DNA of 64,000 bases from Oreohelix idahoensis (taxonomy: Eukaryota > Mollusca > Gastropoda > Stylommatophora > Oreohelicidae): NCBI GenBank assembly GCA_024509875.1, contig JAMPIV010013733.1, forward strand, positions 1 to 64,000, read 5' to 3'. Positions 43,800 to 55,394 of this stretch are shown here, one piece after another. The first letter of the stretch is position 1, and the number at the start of each line of letters is the position of its first letter. Below the pieces are notes generated by a model, which saw only the letters and a list, made by a program, of their open reading frames with translations, made no database searches and was not told where the DNA came from. The translations under genes and the position numbers were made by a program.

Positions 43800-44229
43800 T
43801 TCTTCTCGCTTCCACGTGACAAGATCAGATCTATAAAACATTGAAGAACTGTTTTTCTTATTTAAATTGACAAAGATTTATTGGACGGAATACTTTTCAT
43901 TTTAAGTAATGTTGTTTTTATTTATTTATTATTCTTTTGTTTGAGCTACTCAATTTCCCTGATATGCATCTATCATTTTAAACTATTAATGTTCCAAGAT
44001 ATTTTAATCTATTGACTTGTTTCAGAACTGTCAATTTTACTTTGTTGGCGCTTTCTTAAAAAGGTGAGTTATATATATTTTACATTAAATAATTTTTGAA
44101 GCATCGTGCGATCGTTCGAACTCTAGTGATTTGAGTTTTCACTCTTTATCCTTGCTGCATTTGGGGATCGGTTTTCGGGCTTTCTTGCAACGCCAGAGGA
44201 CTTTTTTTGCCGTATAGGCAGAGTCTTTA
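43800..44229. other. no recognised feature
   Basis: AT-rich spacer between the microsatellite and the SINE fragment. Nothing supported. Confidence 0.4.
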
Positions 44230-44420
44230 GTTTTACATTATGTCAGTGTGGTACACACCATTTATTTTGGGTCACTTTTCGCTAAGTTACTGGGTTACAG
44301 AATCAAAACCGGGTATCGTCAGGGTCCAGTGTACCCAGCTGTAAATGGATACCTGACACTTCTCTTGAGTTAGGAAAGTCAAAGGCAGCGTGGAAGGGAA
44401 TTGGTCATCCCATGTCATAA
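44230..44420 (+). mobile_element. SINE family S1 fragment
   Basis: Shares the body of the SINE at 2,990-3,172 (CCAGTGTACCCAGCTGTAAAT, then TACCTGAC and GAGTTAGGAAAGTCAAAGGC). The tRNA-like head is poorly preserved (AATCAAAACCGGG may be the former B box). It sits in the proposed sulfotransferase intron. Confidence 0.6.
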
Positions 44421-45161
44421 AAAGCTGTAATTAGTTTATGAAATCTCAAACACTTCACTCCCTTACGACAGTTTTCACTATGGACCTGTTATCTTTTTTA
44501 TACTTATCAATACTGCAATACGAAAACAATTTAACCTTGTATGTGTGGCAACATTTTCTATACGTTTTCTTACCAACTGTCCCGTATAGTTCCCATGGTC
44601 CCTGAAGGGACAAAGAAAGAGTAGCCTACTGCACCATCGAGCATGTCTGACTAATACAAGGTTGTGCATGGGGTTGGCAACTTCATCATAAAAAACATTG
44701 TTACAGAAAGCATGTAAATGTTTTCAACAGGCTTCTTTCAATGGCACCATCTGTAGTGGTGGTTCCATGGTCTATCCTATATAAGAACATCCCAGTTTTT
44801 TCTGTCAGTACGTAACGCGAAGGGATGCAACTTTGGATGAAAGTTAGACATTAATGATATTGTTTCCCTTATACGTACTCTCCCGAACATAGTAACACTT
44901 ACCAAAGAAGAATGCGCAAATGACGGTGCGCACAAAAATATATTTATAGAATGTGTTATTCCGTATACACACATTGGGATCTTCGCTGCTGCTACAAAGT
45001 TCGTGTACTGTGGTGATGCACAGTGGTTTTTAAAAATACATTTGAATAAATAAAATTGCAGTTAGGTATTGGTGCGTTTGAATTTAATTCTCGTCTTATG
45101 ACGGGCTTTTACACTTAGTAATAAAATAATGATGGCGATGAGGATGATGAAGGTGACTTAC

Positions 45162-45324
45162 CAACCATATCTCGCGGTTGTAACTCACTGAGCATGTCTG
45201 TAGTTTGTGGACGTGGACATTGAGAAGTCAAATAAGTAGTAGATAATACGCTGATAGCAACAAGTAAAACAGAAAATGCCACAAACTTGACCCAGTATGC
45301 CCTCATAGACCTCATTTCTCGAGC
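45162..45324 (-). CDS. N-terminal signal-anchor exon of proposed sulfotransferase
   Basis: The minus strand shows an acceptor TATATTGCAG ending at 45,325, an exon of 163 bp, and a consensus donor GTAAGT starting at 45,161. Translation from ATG at 45,315 gives a short basic tail (MRSMRAYWVKF), a ~20-residue hydrophobic segment (VAFSVLLVAISVLSTTYL) and a polar stem (TSQCPRPQTTDML). This is the classic type II Golgi enzyme layout. It ends in phase 1, and the sulfotransferase exon at 3,651-3,490 starts with two bases, completing one codon. Together they give a membrane anchor, short stem and P-loop, as in Golgi sulfotransferases. The bases between the acceptor and ATG imply a further 5'-UTR exon upstream. 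Linkage of the two exons is inference from strand, phase and protein logic. Confidence 0.62.
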
Positions 45325-45469
45325 CTGCAATATACGTTGTTAATTGAGTTGTTATGAATAATTGATAATAATCATAGTAGTAATCCATATGAGTAGAATA
45401 TTATATAACATATAATGGGCTCCTATAGTCATCACTGAAAACGGAAATGATGCGCCCATAAGGGGATAG

Positions 45470-45790
45470 GCCTCAGCTGCTTTCTTTTCTGCCAGTGTTC
45501 TTTGTGGCATGTTCTCTTCTCATCTGCTAGTTGTAAGAGCTTCTTTTCGCCCAATCTGAGGTGGCGCCGGAGAGAGCATCGCCGCTTAGTGCGATCGGCA
45601 GCTTCACACACCTAGGTTGCTTTATTTATGTCCAATGCCTTCGTGTCTCTCGACTGTTAGTTTGCCATCTACCAGTTGTCTGTAGAAAATGTCTCCGGGA
45701 ATGCGACCATCTTCAATTCGACGGCCGTGGCGCTCTCTAAGCAGTGTATACATGCTTTGAAAGCCAGCACGTGGCAGCAGCTAGACATTT
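45470..45790 (-). mobile_element. degenerate RTE-like LINE C-terminal remnant
   Basis: The minus strand reads EDGRIPGDIFYRQLVDGKLT near 45,640-45,715. This resembles the conserved MEDGRIPKDIFYGQL block after the thumb of RTE-like LINEs. The rest is degraded by stops. Confidence 0.6.
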
Positions 45791-45868
45791 GTCACTTTGT
45801 TCATCCATGAAATACCAAGGATGTCAGTTTGCGTAGAATAGAAGGATTGAAATAGAGCGACACAATCA

Positions 45869-45995
45869 CTAATGCGGAACTGATGACAAGAACTAGACAA
45901 AAGGCAGTGTAACAACCAAACAAGTGTCAATGGAACAAGAGATGAGAAAAATACGCTGGAAATGGATAGGACACACACTGAATAAACCTGTTACC
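45869..45995 (+). mobile_element. fragment of RTE-like family 2
   Basis: Matches part of the 7,598-8,906 element: GGAACTGATGACAAGAACTAG and GGAACAAGAGATGAGAAAAA, then GGACACACACTGAATAAACC. A ~25-base insertion splits the match. Non-functional. Confidence 0.75.
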
Positions 45996-46261
45996 TGGAG
46001 GGCAAACGTTCTAACAACTAAACGACCGACGCACCTTCGTTTATTTTTTATCTTAACTACTTTTAGTGATTGCCTCCCTCAAATGTCGTTTCATTACTTG
46101 CAGCCATGCCAAGCAAATTATAATAGAAGATTTTTCAATATCAAAACTTAGTGAACTTTTGATATGTTAAACAACGGCCTATCCTGTATTTCTTAAAAAA
46201 GAAAACCAATGAACTGCCAGTGAGCATAGGTATTAATCCTACCGTCCTTTTTTACATCATT

Positions 46262-46312
46262 GTTCTTCAGCTCCCGAAGGAGTATAGGCCTTCCCTAAAT
46301 GAATGCCACATC
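46262..46312 (-). mobile_element. short 3' scrap of RTE-like family 2
   Basis: The reverse complement matches the last coding bases of the 7,598-8,906 element (GAAGGCCTATACTCCTTCGG). It lies in opposite orientation to the fragment 270 bases upstream, so the locus may have been rearranged. Confidence 0.6.
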
Positions 46313-46658
46313 TTCCCGTTCTAAGTCTGTTCATGTTTTCTATATCATTTCTTTATCCTCGTTATGAATGACCTCATCTTAAATACTCTTAAAGGCCAGA
46401 ACGACGGTGGGAGCGTACATCCGCAAATCCCCTAGAAGCCAAATCGACGTTGGTAACGTCGTTTTTGTGTTCCGTGAAATGTGTTCCGTATTTTAGTAAT
46501 TTGGTATGTTAACATAACGGAAGTTACTATTTTTTTATTCAGAAGAGCGCTATCTTTGAGTTGTGATTAGGAAACACGCTTGTTCTAGCTAATTTCCCTG
46601 TGAAAAAACGGTAAATCTGTCAGCTTTCGATCGGCGATTATTGTTGTTTATACAGACA

Positions 46659-47142
46659 ATGTCTAGCGAACCAACCACATCATGTTTATCAAAACGTAGG
46701 TGTTTTTTATCTGTAGAAAAAGCTAGGGAACTGTGTATCTTTGACGAGTTTAACTAGAATGATGATTTCGAAAGTGAAAATGATGATTTTGAATTTGAAC
46801 TTAACGAAGAAGCTAATTTTAATGAGGAGGGGAGCGTGGTCACAGCCAGGCCCTAGTGCTACAAAACGACAAAAAGTTTTGACCAAATCATCGACAAAAA
46901 GGGGGGAAAGCATTAGTACCAAGGAGCAACAAGGGGCAATTAGTAATGAATGGATTTCAGTACCAAACATCAGTATTACAGAGACCCAAAACGCATTCAG
47001 ATTTCTTCCCAAATATGGTCGCCAACCAGGAGTACACGATGACTTAGGTCTTAGTGAGGCATCAACTCCTTTTGACTGCTATAGGACATTGTTTACTGAT
47101 GACATTAACAAAACATCACAGAAAGCTGAAACTTGTAATTAA
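46659..47142 (+). pseudogene. piggyBac-like transposase N-terminal fragment
   Basis: From ATG at 46,659 a short frame has an in-frame TAG near 46,755 and a frame change near 46,835. The later part reads GPSATKRQKV, then FLPKYGRQPGVHDDLGLSEA and STPFDCYRTLFTDDI. It matches the start of piggyBac transposases (acidic N-terminus, RPGPS-basic patch, PGV...L.TP...F..FFTD). The protein is cut off after this by sequence that belongs to the following satellite, so the catalytic D,D,D core is absent. A TTAA-like site near 46,389 could mark the element's left end but was not confirmed. Confidence 0.7.
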
Positions 47143-48930
47143 TATTCATATATGGATTAGTTTTATTTAAAAAAAACCATGAAGCACTTTGGATAATATT
47201 TCAGTCTTTATGCATGTGTTGGTGGGTACATTTTTCATTCACTAAAATGAATTTAAAAAAATTTTTTTTTTACATTATTACTGATAATTGAATATAATAT
47301 GTAGAATAGCACATAAAAGCCCCAATATTATAATTCTAAATATATTTATCTTTACTGTGAAACATAATTTGTGTGTCTTTTGTTGTGTAATATCAACACA
47401 ATATATGATTTAATTTAAAAGTTCACGCGGCCTTGAATATCTTCTTTTTTATTTTAATGATGATGGTATGGTCTGCTGGATGGTCTGTAAAACATTAACA
47501 AAATATCACAGAAAGCTGAAAGTTGTAATTAATATTCATATATGGATTAGTGTTATTTAAAAAAAACCACGGAGCACTTTGGATAATATTTCAGTCTTTA
47601 TGCATGGATTGGTGGGTACATTTTTCACTCACTAAAATGAATTTAAAAAAAAAATTGTTTACATTATTACTGATAATTGAATATAATACGAAGAATAGCA
47701 CTTAAAAGCCCCAATATTATAATTGTAAATATATTTATCTTTACTGTGAAACATAATTTGTGTCTTTTGTTGTGTAATATCAACACAATATATGATTTAA
47801 TTTAAAAGTTCATGCAGCCTTGAATATCTTCTTTTATATTTTAATGATGATGGTACGGTCTGCTGGATGGTCTGTAAAACATTAACAAAATATCACAGGA
47901 AGCTGACACTTGTAAATAATATTCATATATGGATTAGTGTTATTCTAAAAGATGCTGGAGCACTCTGGATAATGTTTCAGTTTTTTATGCATGGGTTGGT
48001 GAGTACATTTTTTCATTCACTAAAATGAGTTTTTTATTAAAAAGTAGTCTATAAAATATGTAGAATATCACTAACATCCTTCATATTCTAATTCTACATT
48101 CATTTATCTTTACTGTGATATATAATATGTGTGTCTTTGTTGTATAAAAACAATACAATATATGATTTAATTTAAAAGCTTCACGCGGCCTATAATGTCC
48201 TTTTTCTTTCCAAATGTCTATAATGTTTATATGGTTCGCTGGATGGTCTGTAAAACATTAACAAAATATCACAGGAAGCTGACACTTGTCAATAATATTT
48301 ATATATGGATTAGTGATATTTTAAAAGACCCTAGAGCACTCTGGATAATATTTCAGTCTACTGCATGGGTTGGTAAATACATTTTTAATAGACTAAAATT
48401 ATTTTTTTCTTGAAAGTGGTCTATATTATTACTTATCACTGATTACTATATGTAGAATATCAGTAAAAGTCCTTCATATACTAACTCTACATTCATTTAT
48501 CTTTACTGTGATGTATAATATGTGTGTCTTTGTTGTATAATAACAAAACAATGTATGATTTAATTTAAAAGCTTCACGCGGCCTCTAATGTCCTTTTTCT
48601 TTCCAAATGCCTATAATGTTTATATGGTTCGCTGGATGGTCTGTAAAACATTAACAAAATATCACAGGACGCTGATACTTGTAAATAATATTCATATATG
48701 GATTAGTGATATTTTAAAAGATGCTGGAGCTCTCTGGATAATTTTTCAGTGTTTATGCATGGGTTGGTGAGTACATTTTTCATTCACTAAAATGAGTCTT
48801 TTCTTGAAAGTGGTCTATATTATGACTCATAACTGAATACTATATGTAGAATATCACTAAAATCTTTCATATTCTAATTCTACATTCATTTATCTTTACT
48901 GTGATGTATAATATGTGTGTCTTTGTTGTA
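47101..48930 (+). repeat. ~387-bp tandem satellite, about 4.7 copies
   Basis: Units start at about 47,101, 47,491, 47,878, 48,254 and 48,647 (periods 390, 387, 376, 393), each with AACATTAACAAAATATCAC and ATATGGATTAGTG, then CATTTATCTTTACTGTGA-like blocks. Adjacent units are roughly 80-90 percent alike. The first unit overlaps the end of the piggyBac frame, so the satellite may have grown from piggyBac-adjacent sequence. Confidence 0.9.
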
Positions 48931-48989
48931 ACTTTAGAATTTATAAAGGTACTGCTTTAAGGTACAAAAATAATTCTGGCAAAACTGAT

Positions 48990-49750
48990 GAAAAAATTCC
49001 GGCCTGCAAGAGTTTTAACCTCTTTTACTGAATTTAGAAAATGTTTTTGTTTAATCCTTTCTTTCCAAAGATCAAATGTCGAAAGTGTTCTATTTTTACC
49101 CTCGTTTTCTAAAGTTCAGATGTGCAAAATGTTCTATTTTTTATCTTCGTTTTTAAAAGTTCAAATGTGGAAAATGTTCTCTTGTTACCGTTGTTTTCTA
49201 AAGTTCAGATTTGTAAAATGTTCTCCGTTCCGTCGTCATTTTCTTAAGTTCAATTGTGGAAGAAGTTCTTTTTATATATATTTTTTAAACTAAAGGTCAG
49301 ATGGTGTGGAGACTACCCCCCCCCCCCCCCCCCCATTTTTCTTAAAAAACTAAGGCTAATATTCGAGAGTGTTCTCTTTTTTTATTATCTTTAACCGAAG
49401 CTTAAATGTGAAGAATATCCTCTTTTTATCCCTTGTTTCTGAAGCTTGGGAAACAAAGCCAGGGATCCAGACCCCCAGGACGACCCAGCGTCCGCTGGGA
49501 GGGAAACATTGGACGGTCTTTGGGGGACCGGGGACTGGAATGGGGCCGGACCGGGAAGGGGACGGCCGATGGGATGGTCTGGCGCTTTCTCTTCCAAACC
49601 TCTACACCTCACGGTAGAAGAGGAACGACTAAGTAAGTACGTTTCTGAAGATTATATGTGGGGAGTGCAATCTTCTATTTTATCTTCTTTTACTGAAGCT
49701 CACATGTAAACAGTGTCTTCTTTTTATCCCTTTTTTCCGTGACACTAGAA
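48990..49750 (+). repeat. degenerate ~50-bp tandem repeat field
   Basis: Repeated blocks of the type TCTAAAGTTCAGATGTGCAAA followed by ATGTTCTATTTTTACC recur about every 45-55 bases, interrupted by a LINE insertion (49,445-49,640) and a 20-base poly-C tract near 49,315-49,334. Units resume after the LINE. No coding meaning. Confidence 0.75.
49445..49640 (+). mobile_element. short 5'-truncated LINE with (AAGT)n tail and TSD
   Basis: A GC-rich 196-bp insert in the AT-rich 50-bp repeat field. GTTTCTGAAG occurs on both sides (49,435-49,444 and 49,641-49,650), a perfect 10-bp target duplication. It encodes only the last residues of a LINE (PPGRPSVRWEGNI ... STPHGRRGTTK) and ends (TAAG)n. Same family as 3,790-3,952. 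Confidence 0.85.
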
Positions 49751-49759
49751 ATTTGAATC

Positions 49760-49774
49760 ACACACCCACACCCA

Positions 49775-49819
<45 letters not shown>

Positions 49820-49853
49820 ACGCACACGCACACACACACACACACACACACAT
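49760..49853 (+). repeat. (CA)n microsatellite
   Basis: Dinucleotide repeat with CACACC and CACACG variants at the left and centre. Confidence 0.97.
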
Positions 49854-49964
49854 ATATAATAGTCCTGTGCAGTTCCCGTGGGTCACTCATGACACAATGA
49901 AAGAATATGCCCACTTTTCCCTCAGGCAACTCGTATAATGTGACTTATATCTTCTTATTCTTCG

Positions 49965-50830
49965 TACACTCTCAGACGTCTACTTGAATGTTTTCAAAGA
50001 AAGCAGTAGTCAGTTTGAGGCTATTTGAATCTCCGTAGAGCTTTTCCGGGAATGGTACTGGTGTCGGCCATCTGCGCTTTATCTGTTCCGCATATGTTGG
50101 CAAATTTTAAACAGATGTTTAGCAGTCATTTCATCAGTGCCACAGTTACACTGATCGGTAGTTCCTATCTTTAGCTTGTTGAATAGATGGTATCTCAATC
50201 TGTTGTGGCCAGTGCGGAGTCTGAAGATTATCATTTGTTCTCTTATGTTGGGAGCCGCTGTAGCGCAGTGGTTAGCGCACTGGCTTCCTAGCTCAGTGGT
50301 CCATGGTTCGATCCCCAGTTAAGGTGGGATTTTTTATACCGCAAACGGCTCGGGTCGACCCAACCTCATGAATAGGGTACCAACGCAACTTCTGGGAAGG
50401 TTAAGGCGGCCTGCGTGATGCTGACAACATCACCCCTAGTGTGCCGATGGTCAAGAAAATATGGGCCTAACACCATATTCCCAATATGCCTCAACTGGCG
50501 TGTAACGGGATCCTTTACTTTTTTTTCTCTCTTCTGTTGAGCTGGTGTATGCATCCTTGTGTGTGTGACCTGGATGCTCTATATTCTATTTGTTTCTGTA
50601 TCTGATTCTGACAAAACTCTTTGCCTCCTCGAAAGTTACGCCTGCACCAGGCAGAGGTAGATTTCCACCTTCTCTTTGCCAATATGTCCGCCTCTTCATT
50701 GCCGGTGATGTTACTAATATGAGGTTATCCATGTGGCTGGCAGTCTCATAATGTAGAACAGATTGCTTCAGAAACTACCGCTGCAAGAGCTTGTGAATGC
50801 TTGGTGCAGACTTCTTGCATCTTATTTATA
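49965..50830 (-). mobile_element. I-clade LINE C-terminal remnant, split by a SINE
   Basis: The minus strand encodes the RNase H end (ITGNEEADILAKRRW, near 50,650-50,700), then the cysteine tail (IIFRLRTGHNRLRYHLF, then CNCGTDEMTAKHLF, 50,110-50,240). It parallels the full I/Nimb-like element (FFRLRTGHNKLN ... CTCGLNEQTAEHVL) but is a different, older family. Its two halves are separated by the SINE at 50,251-50,560. Confidence 0.8.
50251..50560 (+). mobile_element. tRNA-derived SINE (family S2) nested in LINE
   Basis: Head GAGCCGCTGTAGCGCAGTGG continues TTAGCGCACTGG (A box), with the B box GGTTCGATCCC 45 bases later. These are the polymerase III promoter elements of a tRNA gene, with body and a T-rich end near 50,515-50,530. 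A ~230-bp non-tRNA body follows, so it is a SINE and not a tRNA. It interrupts the minus-strand LINE reading frame and therefore inserted later. Confidence 0.82.
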
Positions 50831-51125
50831 TATATATATAATTGCTGCCAATTGTTGTCATAGCCAGGAGTGGAATTGAGGACGAGCTCTCAATATCTGA
50901 CCAAATGCTCCTAAGGCGTGCGTAATACAAAGCCTCTGACAACAAAAGTCCAACTCCTGGCCTTCTCGTGGCAGCACTGTTTAATACTAACAGGAGAAGG
51001 GGCGAAAGGCGAGTGTCTGGCGCCTTAAAACCAGATTGCTCCAGGTACATTTTTGTATGTACCTGCAAGGATACTTGGAGAGGAGACGGGCACCGCCAAG
51101 CAAACCTCTTGCCCACTGAAATGCT

Positions 51126-52199
51126 ATGATGGAAAGTCAACTCAGTAATAATATGCCGGATCGGCCGAGGCCCGGATTAACAACGACCGCGCTCTCATTG
51201 CCCCTTGAGAGTGATAAGTCAGTGAATGGGGTACAAACACCTGTCTTGAAACTTCCTAGAGAAAGTTTTGTTGTTGGAACTTGGAATGTACGCACGCTAT
51301 ATGCATGTGGAAAAGTCAGAGAACTAACACATGAACTTGTTAGATACTCGTGGGACATCCTGGGCCTAGCAGAAGTCAGATGGACAGGATTAGGAAAAAC
51401 AATAACGGATGATGGTCACAAAATTTGGTTTAGTGGAGATGAGTCCAAACATCAGCATGGAGTAGGTTTTATTGTACATAAAGATAGATTGAACTCTGTC
51501 ATCAGCTGCACCCCAATAAATAGCAGGCTTATCACCATACGTATTGCAGCACATCCAAAGAACATCTCCATCATAAAGGTATATGCCCCCACTACTGACT
51601 ATGAGGATGAGGCAATTGATACATTTTATGAAAATCTGGATGAGACAATTAAGAAAATTCCAAAGAAAGATCTTCTCATCGTGTTAGGTGATTGGAATGC
51701 TAAAATAGGGCCAGATGCATACGGTCAGTGGGCTGGCACAGTAGGGAAATTTGGGACAGGAGAAACCAACGATCGAGGACTAAGGTTACTAGAATTTGCC
51801 AGCAACTATAAACTAACCCTTGCAAATACACTATTTCCTCATAAGTTATCAAGAAGAACAACGTGGCATGCCCCGAAAACTGAGATACATGGCCAAATTG
51901 ATTTTATTCTTGTATCCAAAAGATTCAAGTCCAGTATTAATAAAGCCAAGACTAGGACTTTTCCTGGCGCCGACATTGGTAGTGATCACGACATGGTATT
52001 GATGACGCTCAAGCTTAAACTCAAAAAGAACTATAATCAAAACAGATGTTCTCAGTTAAGATTCAATTTAGACAAACTGAAAGATCCAGAAATCGCGGGA
52101 ATCTTTGAGGCAACTGTTGGAGGAAAATTCGCAGCTCTCAACTTTTTGGAGGATGATATCAACTCAATCACAGAGAACATGAAAGACGTGCTCATTTAA
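51126..52199 (+). CDS. RTE LINE endonuclease domain
   Basis: An apurinic-like endonuclease, which nicks target DNA to prime reverse transcription in the nucleus. Motifs: VVGTWNVRTLYACGKV near residue 55 (Asn), GLAEVRWTGLG (catalytic Glu), VYAPTTDYED, LLIVLGDWNAKIGPD (Asp/Asn) and GADIGSDHDMVLMTLKLKL (terminal SDH) near residues 285-300. The stop TAA at 52,197 is in the same frame as the downstream RT, and the intervening 90 bases are open. It is therefore a nonsense mutation within one protein, not a gene end. The first ~50 residues before the nuclease are not conserved family sequence that I recognise. Confidence 0.92.
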   Translation: MMESQLSNNMPDRPRPGLTTTALSLPLESDKSVNGVQTPVLKLPRESFVVGTWNVRTLYACGKVRELTHELVRYSWDILGLAEVRWTGLGKTITDDGHKIWFSGDESKHQHGVGFIVHKDRLNSVISCTPINSRLITIRIAAHPKNISIIKVYAPTTDYEDEAIDTFYENLDETIKKIPKKDLLIVLGDWNAKIGPDAYGQWAGTVGKFGTGETNDRGLRLLEFASNYKLTLANTLFPHKLSRRTTWHAPKTEIHGQIDFILVSKRFKSSINKAKTRTFPGADIGSDHDMVLMTLKLKLKKNYNQNRCSQLRFNLDKLKDPEIAGIFEATVGGKFAALNFLEDDINSITENMKDVLI

Positions 52200-52289
52200 T
52201 CAGCAACAGAAATACTTGGTAAAAGAAAGAAAATAAACAAACCATGGGTTACAGATGACATTCTGAAGTTATGTGATACACGGCGGGAA

Positions 52290-54194
52290 ATGAAAAAGGT
52301 TAAGAAAGAGGTTTCTGAAGCAGCATGGCAATACAGTATGGTGAATAAAAATATTAGAAAGAAAATGAAACAGGCCAAAGAAAAATGGGTAGCTGATCAG
52401 TGTGAGTCCATTAATACGGGGCTAATAAAAGGTAACAGCAAGGCAGCTTTTGACACATTAAGAAGACTATCAAAACCCCAACAGCCCAGGGTAACTGTCA
52501 TAGAAGATAGCAATGGGGCTCTGCTCAATAAAAAAACAGCTGTAATGAGAAGGTGGACAGAATATTGTAAAGAATTATATAACTGTAAACTCGACACTGA
52601 CTATAGCATATTAAACAACATTAAGTGCGAAAACAGGGAACTCGGAAATGCAGCAATATTACGGGAAGAAGTGGAAGAGGCTATATGTTCGCTGAAAGGA
52701 GGGAAGTCACCGGGTGTGGATAATATCCCAGCAGAGCCCTTGAAATATGGAGGACCAGATATAGTAAAAATCATGACAACAATTTGCCAGAAGATATGGA
52801 GCACAAAAAAGTGGCCAAAAGAGTGGACGCAGTCATTAATAATACCGCTTCCAAAGAAAGGAAATCTAAAAATGTGCAAGAACTACAGAACCATTAGCCT
52901 TATTAGTCATCCAAGTAAAGTGATGTTAAGGATACTTTTGAACAGAATAAAACAGAAATCAGAAGAAATCTTGTCCGAGGAACAGGCTGGCTTTAGACCA
53001 AAAAGAAGTACCTCAGAACAAATCTTCAATATTAGATTACTGATCGAAAAACATCTCCAGCATCAACACGATTTATACCATAACTTCATCGATTTCACAA
53101 AAGCCTTCGATCGAGTCTGGCATGAAGGCTTATGGCAAATAATGAGAAAATTCAATTTTGATACCAACATCATAGATATCATTGAAGCACTATACAAGGA
53201 TGCAAGCAGTGCTGTTTTTGCAAGCAATGACATTGGAGAATTTTTCAAAACAACTGTAGGAGTTCGCCAGGGATGTATCCTGTCCCCAGTGCCCTTTAAT
53301 ATATATCTAGAACATATTATGCAGGAGGCTCTTTATGATTATAAAACAACCATATCAATTGGAGGCCGACCTCTTTGCAATCTACGTTTTGCTGATGATA
53401 TCGATCTGATAGCTGGAACAGAATCAGAACTTCACGACCTTACCTCTAGACTGGAGAAAGTAACAAGAACATATGGGATGGAAATTAATATAGAAAAAAG
53501 CAAGATATTGGTGAATAGCCATAAGAAACATGTTCCGACCAACATTACGTTAAATGGGCAAACGTTAGAAGAAGTTAGCACCTTTAAATATCTCGGGTCC
53601 ACTATATGTAGTGATGGGAGATCAAGTAAAGAAATCAAGACAAGACTTGAGATGGCCTCAGCTGCCATGACAAGACTGAATGTGATCTGGAAAAGTAACA
53701 TCAGTTTTCCTGTGAAGATCAAATTATACAAATCACTTGTATTATCTATTCTCTTATATGGGTGTGAGAGCTGGACACTCACTGCAGATACGGAGCGAAG
53801 GATTCAGGCTTTCGAGCATAAATGTTATAGAAGAATTTTGCGCATTTGCTATAAAGAGCACAAAACAAATGTCTATGTTAGAGAGAAGATAAACACCTAT
53901 GCAGGCCACCAAGAACCACTTTTGTCAGTAGTGAAACATCGAAAGCTTGCCTGGTTTGGGCATGTAACTCGTCATGACTCCCTTTCAAAAATGATCCTCC
54001 AGGGAACAGTCGAAGATAAACGGAGAAGAGGAAGGCAAAGAAAATCCTGGGCGGATAACATCAAAGAATGGGCAGGACACGGCTTTTCCACACTTGTACG
54101 CATTGCTGAGGATAGAGAGCAGTGGAGGACCCTGTCTGCTGATGCTTCCACCATGGCACCCCTACGACCCATGATGGGTTACGGGTTGAGATGA
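52290..54194 (+). CDS. RTE LINE reverse transcriptase domain
   Basis: Continues the frame of 51,126-52,199 beyond the stop; the ATG at 52,290 is internal. RT motifs: [19 protein letters not shown], then [53 protein letters not shown] (motif A Asp), [18 protein letters not shown] (motif B) and [12 protein letters not shown] (motif C, both Asp present, near 53,385-53,410). The thumb and the RTE-type C-terminus follow: [39 protein letters not shown] and a final GYGLR. All catalytic residues are intact. There is no RNase H, as is normal for RTE. Confidence 0.93.
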   Translation: MKKVKKEVSEAAWQYSMVNKNIRKKMKQAKEKWVADQCESINTGLIKGNSKAAFDTLRRLSKPQQPRVTVIEDSNGALLNKKTAVMRRWTEYCKELYNCKLDTDYSILNNIKCENRELGNAAILREEVEEAICSLKGGKSPGVDNIPAEPLKYGGPDIVKIMTTICQKIWSTKKWPKEWTQSLIIPLPKKGNLKMCKNYRTISLISHPSKVMLRILLNRIKQKSEEILSEEQAGFRPKRSTSEQIFNIRLLIEKHLQHQHDLYHNFIDFTKAFDRVWHEGLWQIMRKFNFDTNIIDIIEALYKDASSAVFASNDIGEFFKTTVGVRQGCILSPVPFNIYLEHIMQEALYDYKTTISIGGRPLCNLRFADDIDLIAGTESELHDLTSRLEKVTRTYGMEINIEKSKILVNSHKKHVPTNITLNGQTLEEVSTFKYLGSTICSDGRSSKEIKTRLEMASAAMTRLNVIWKSNISFPVKIKLYKSLVLSILLYGCESWTLTADTERRIQAFEHKCYRRILRICYKEHKTNVYVREKINTYAGHQEPLLSVVKHRKLAWFGHVTRHDSLSKMILQGTVEDKRRRGRQRKSWADNIKEWAGHGFSTLVRIAEDREQWRTLSADASTMAPLRPMMGYGLR

Positions 54195-54203
54195 TGATGA
54201 TGA

Positions 54204-54960
<757 letters not shown>

Positions 54961-54964
54961 TCAC

Positions 54965-55235
54965 GGATTGCCTCCCCTTAGCTCTGCAGTAGTGGTCCGC
55001 CAGTGGCAAACACTTAAGAGTATCTAATATGGGTCTTCAACGGTGTCTACCTTCGCACAAGATTACTCTTGGCAGAGTTGTAGATAGAAGGATAATGACG
55101 CTTCTATCTCAAGGGAGTATCCACAAGATGTTTTCAGAAGTCAAGAACAATGCTGCATAGGATAGAGAACTGTTAACTTATATCTGATCCATCGGCTTTT
55201 GTGAAGAATTAAGCAATAGTTTTAGCCCGTTCAAG
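54965..55235 (+). repeat. dispersed repeat B, copy 2 (plus)
   Basis: Plus-strand counterpart of 8,936-9,205. The conserved core runs from CTCTGCAGTAGTGGTC through GTAGATAGAAGGATAATGAC to TTTTAGCCCGTTCAA. Confidence 0.7.
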
Positions 55236-55309
55236 CCCCCTGCTGGTGTAAATCCAGCGAAATTCTTTTATGAGTATTTGGTCTTTAGATGTAGATATCT
55301 GTTTAGATG

Positions 55310-55312
<3 letters not shown>

Positions 55313-55389
<77 letters not shown>
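55313..55389 (+). repeat. (TA)n microsatellite
   Basis: About 77 bases of TA repeats. The sequence from here to 55,881 has no recognised feature. Confidence 0.95.

Positions 55390-55394
<5 letters not shown>

Noticed and set aside
50251..50340. tRNA gene
   Set aside because: A and B boxes are present, but the acceptor stem does not close and a ~230-bp SINE body follows.
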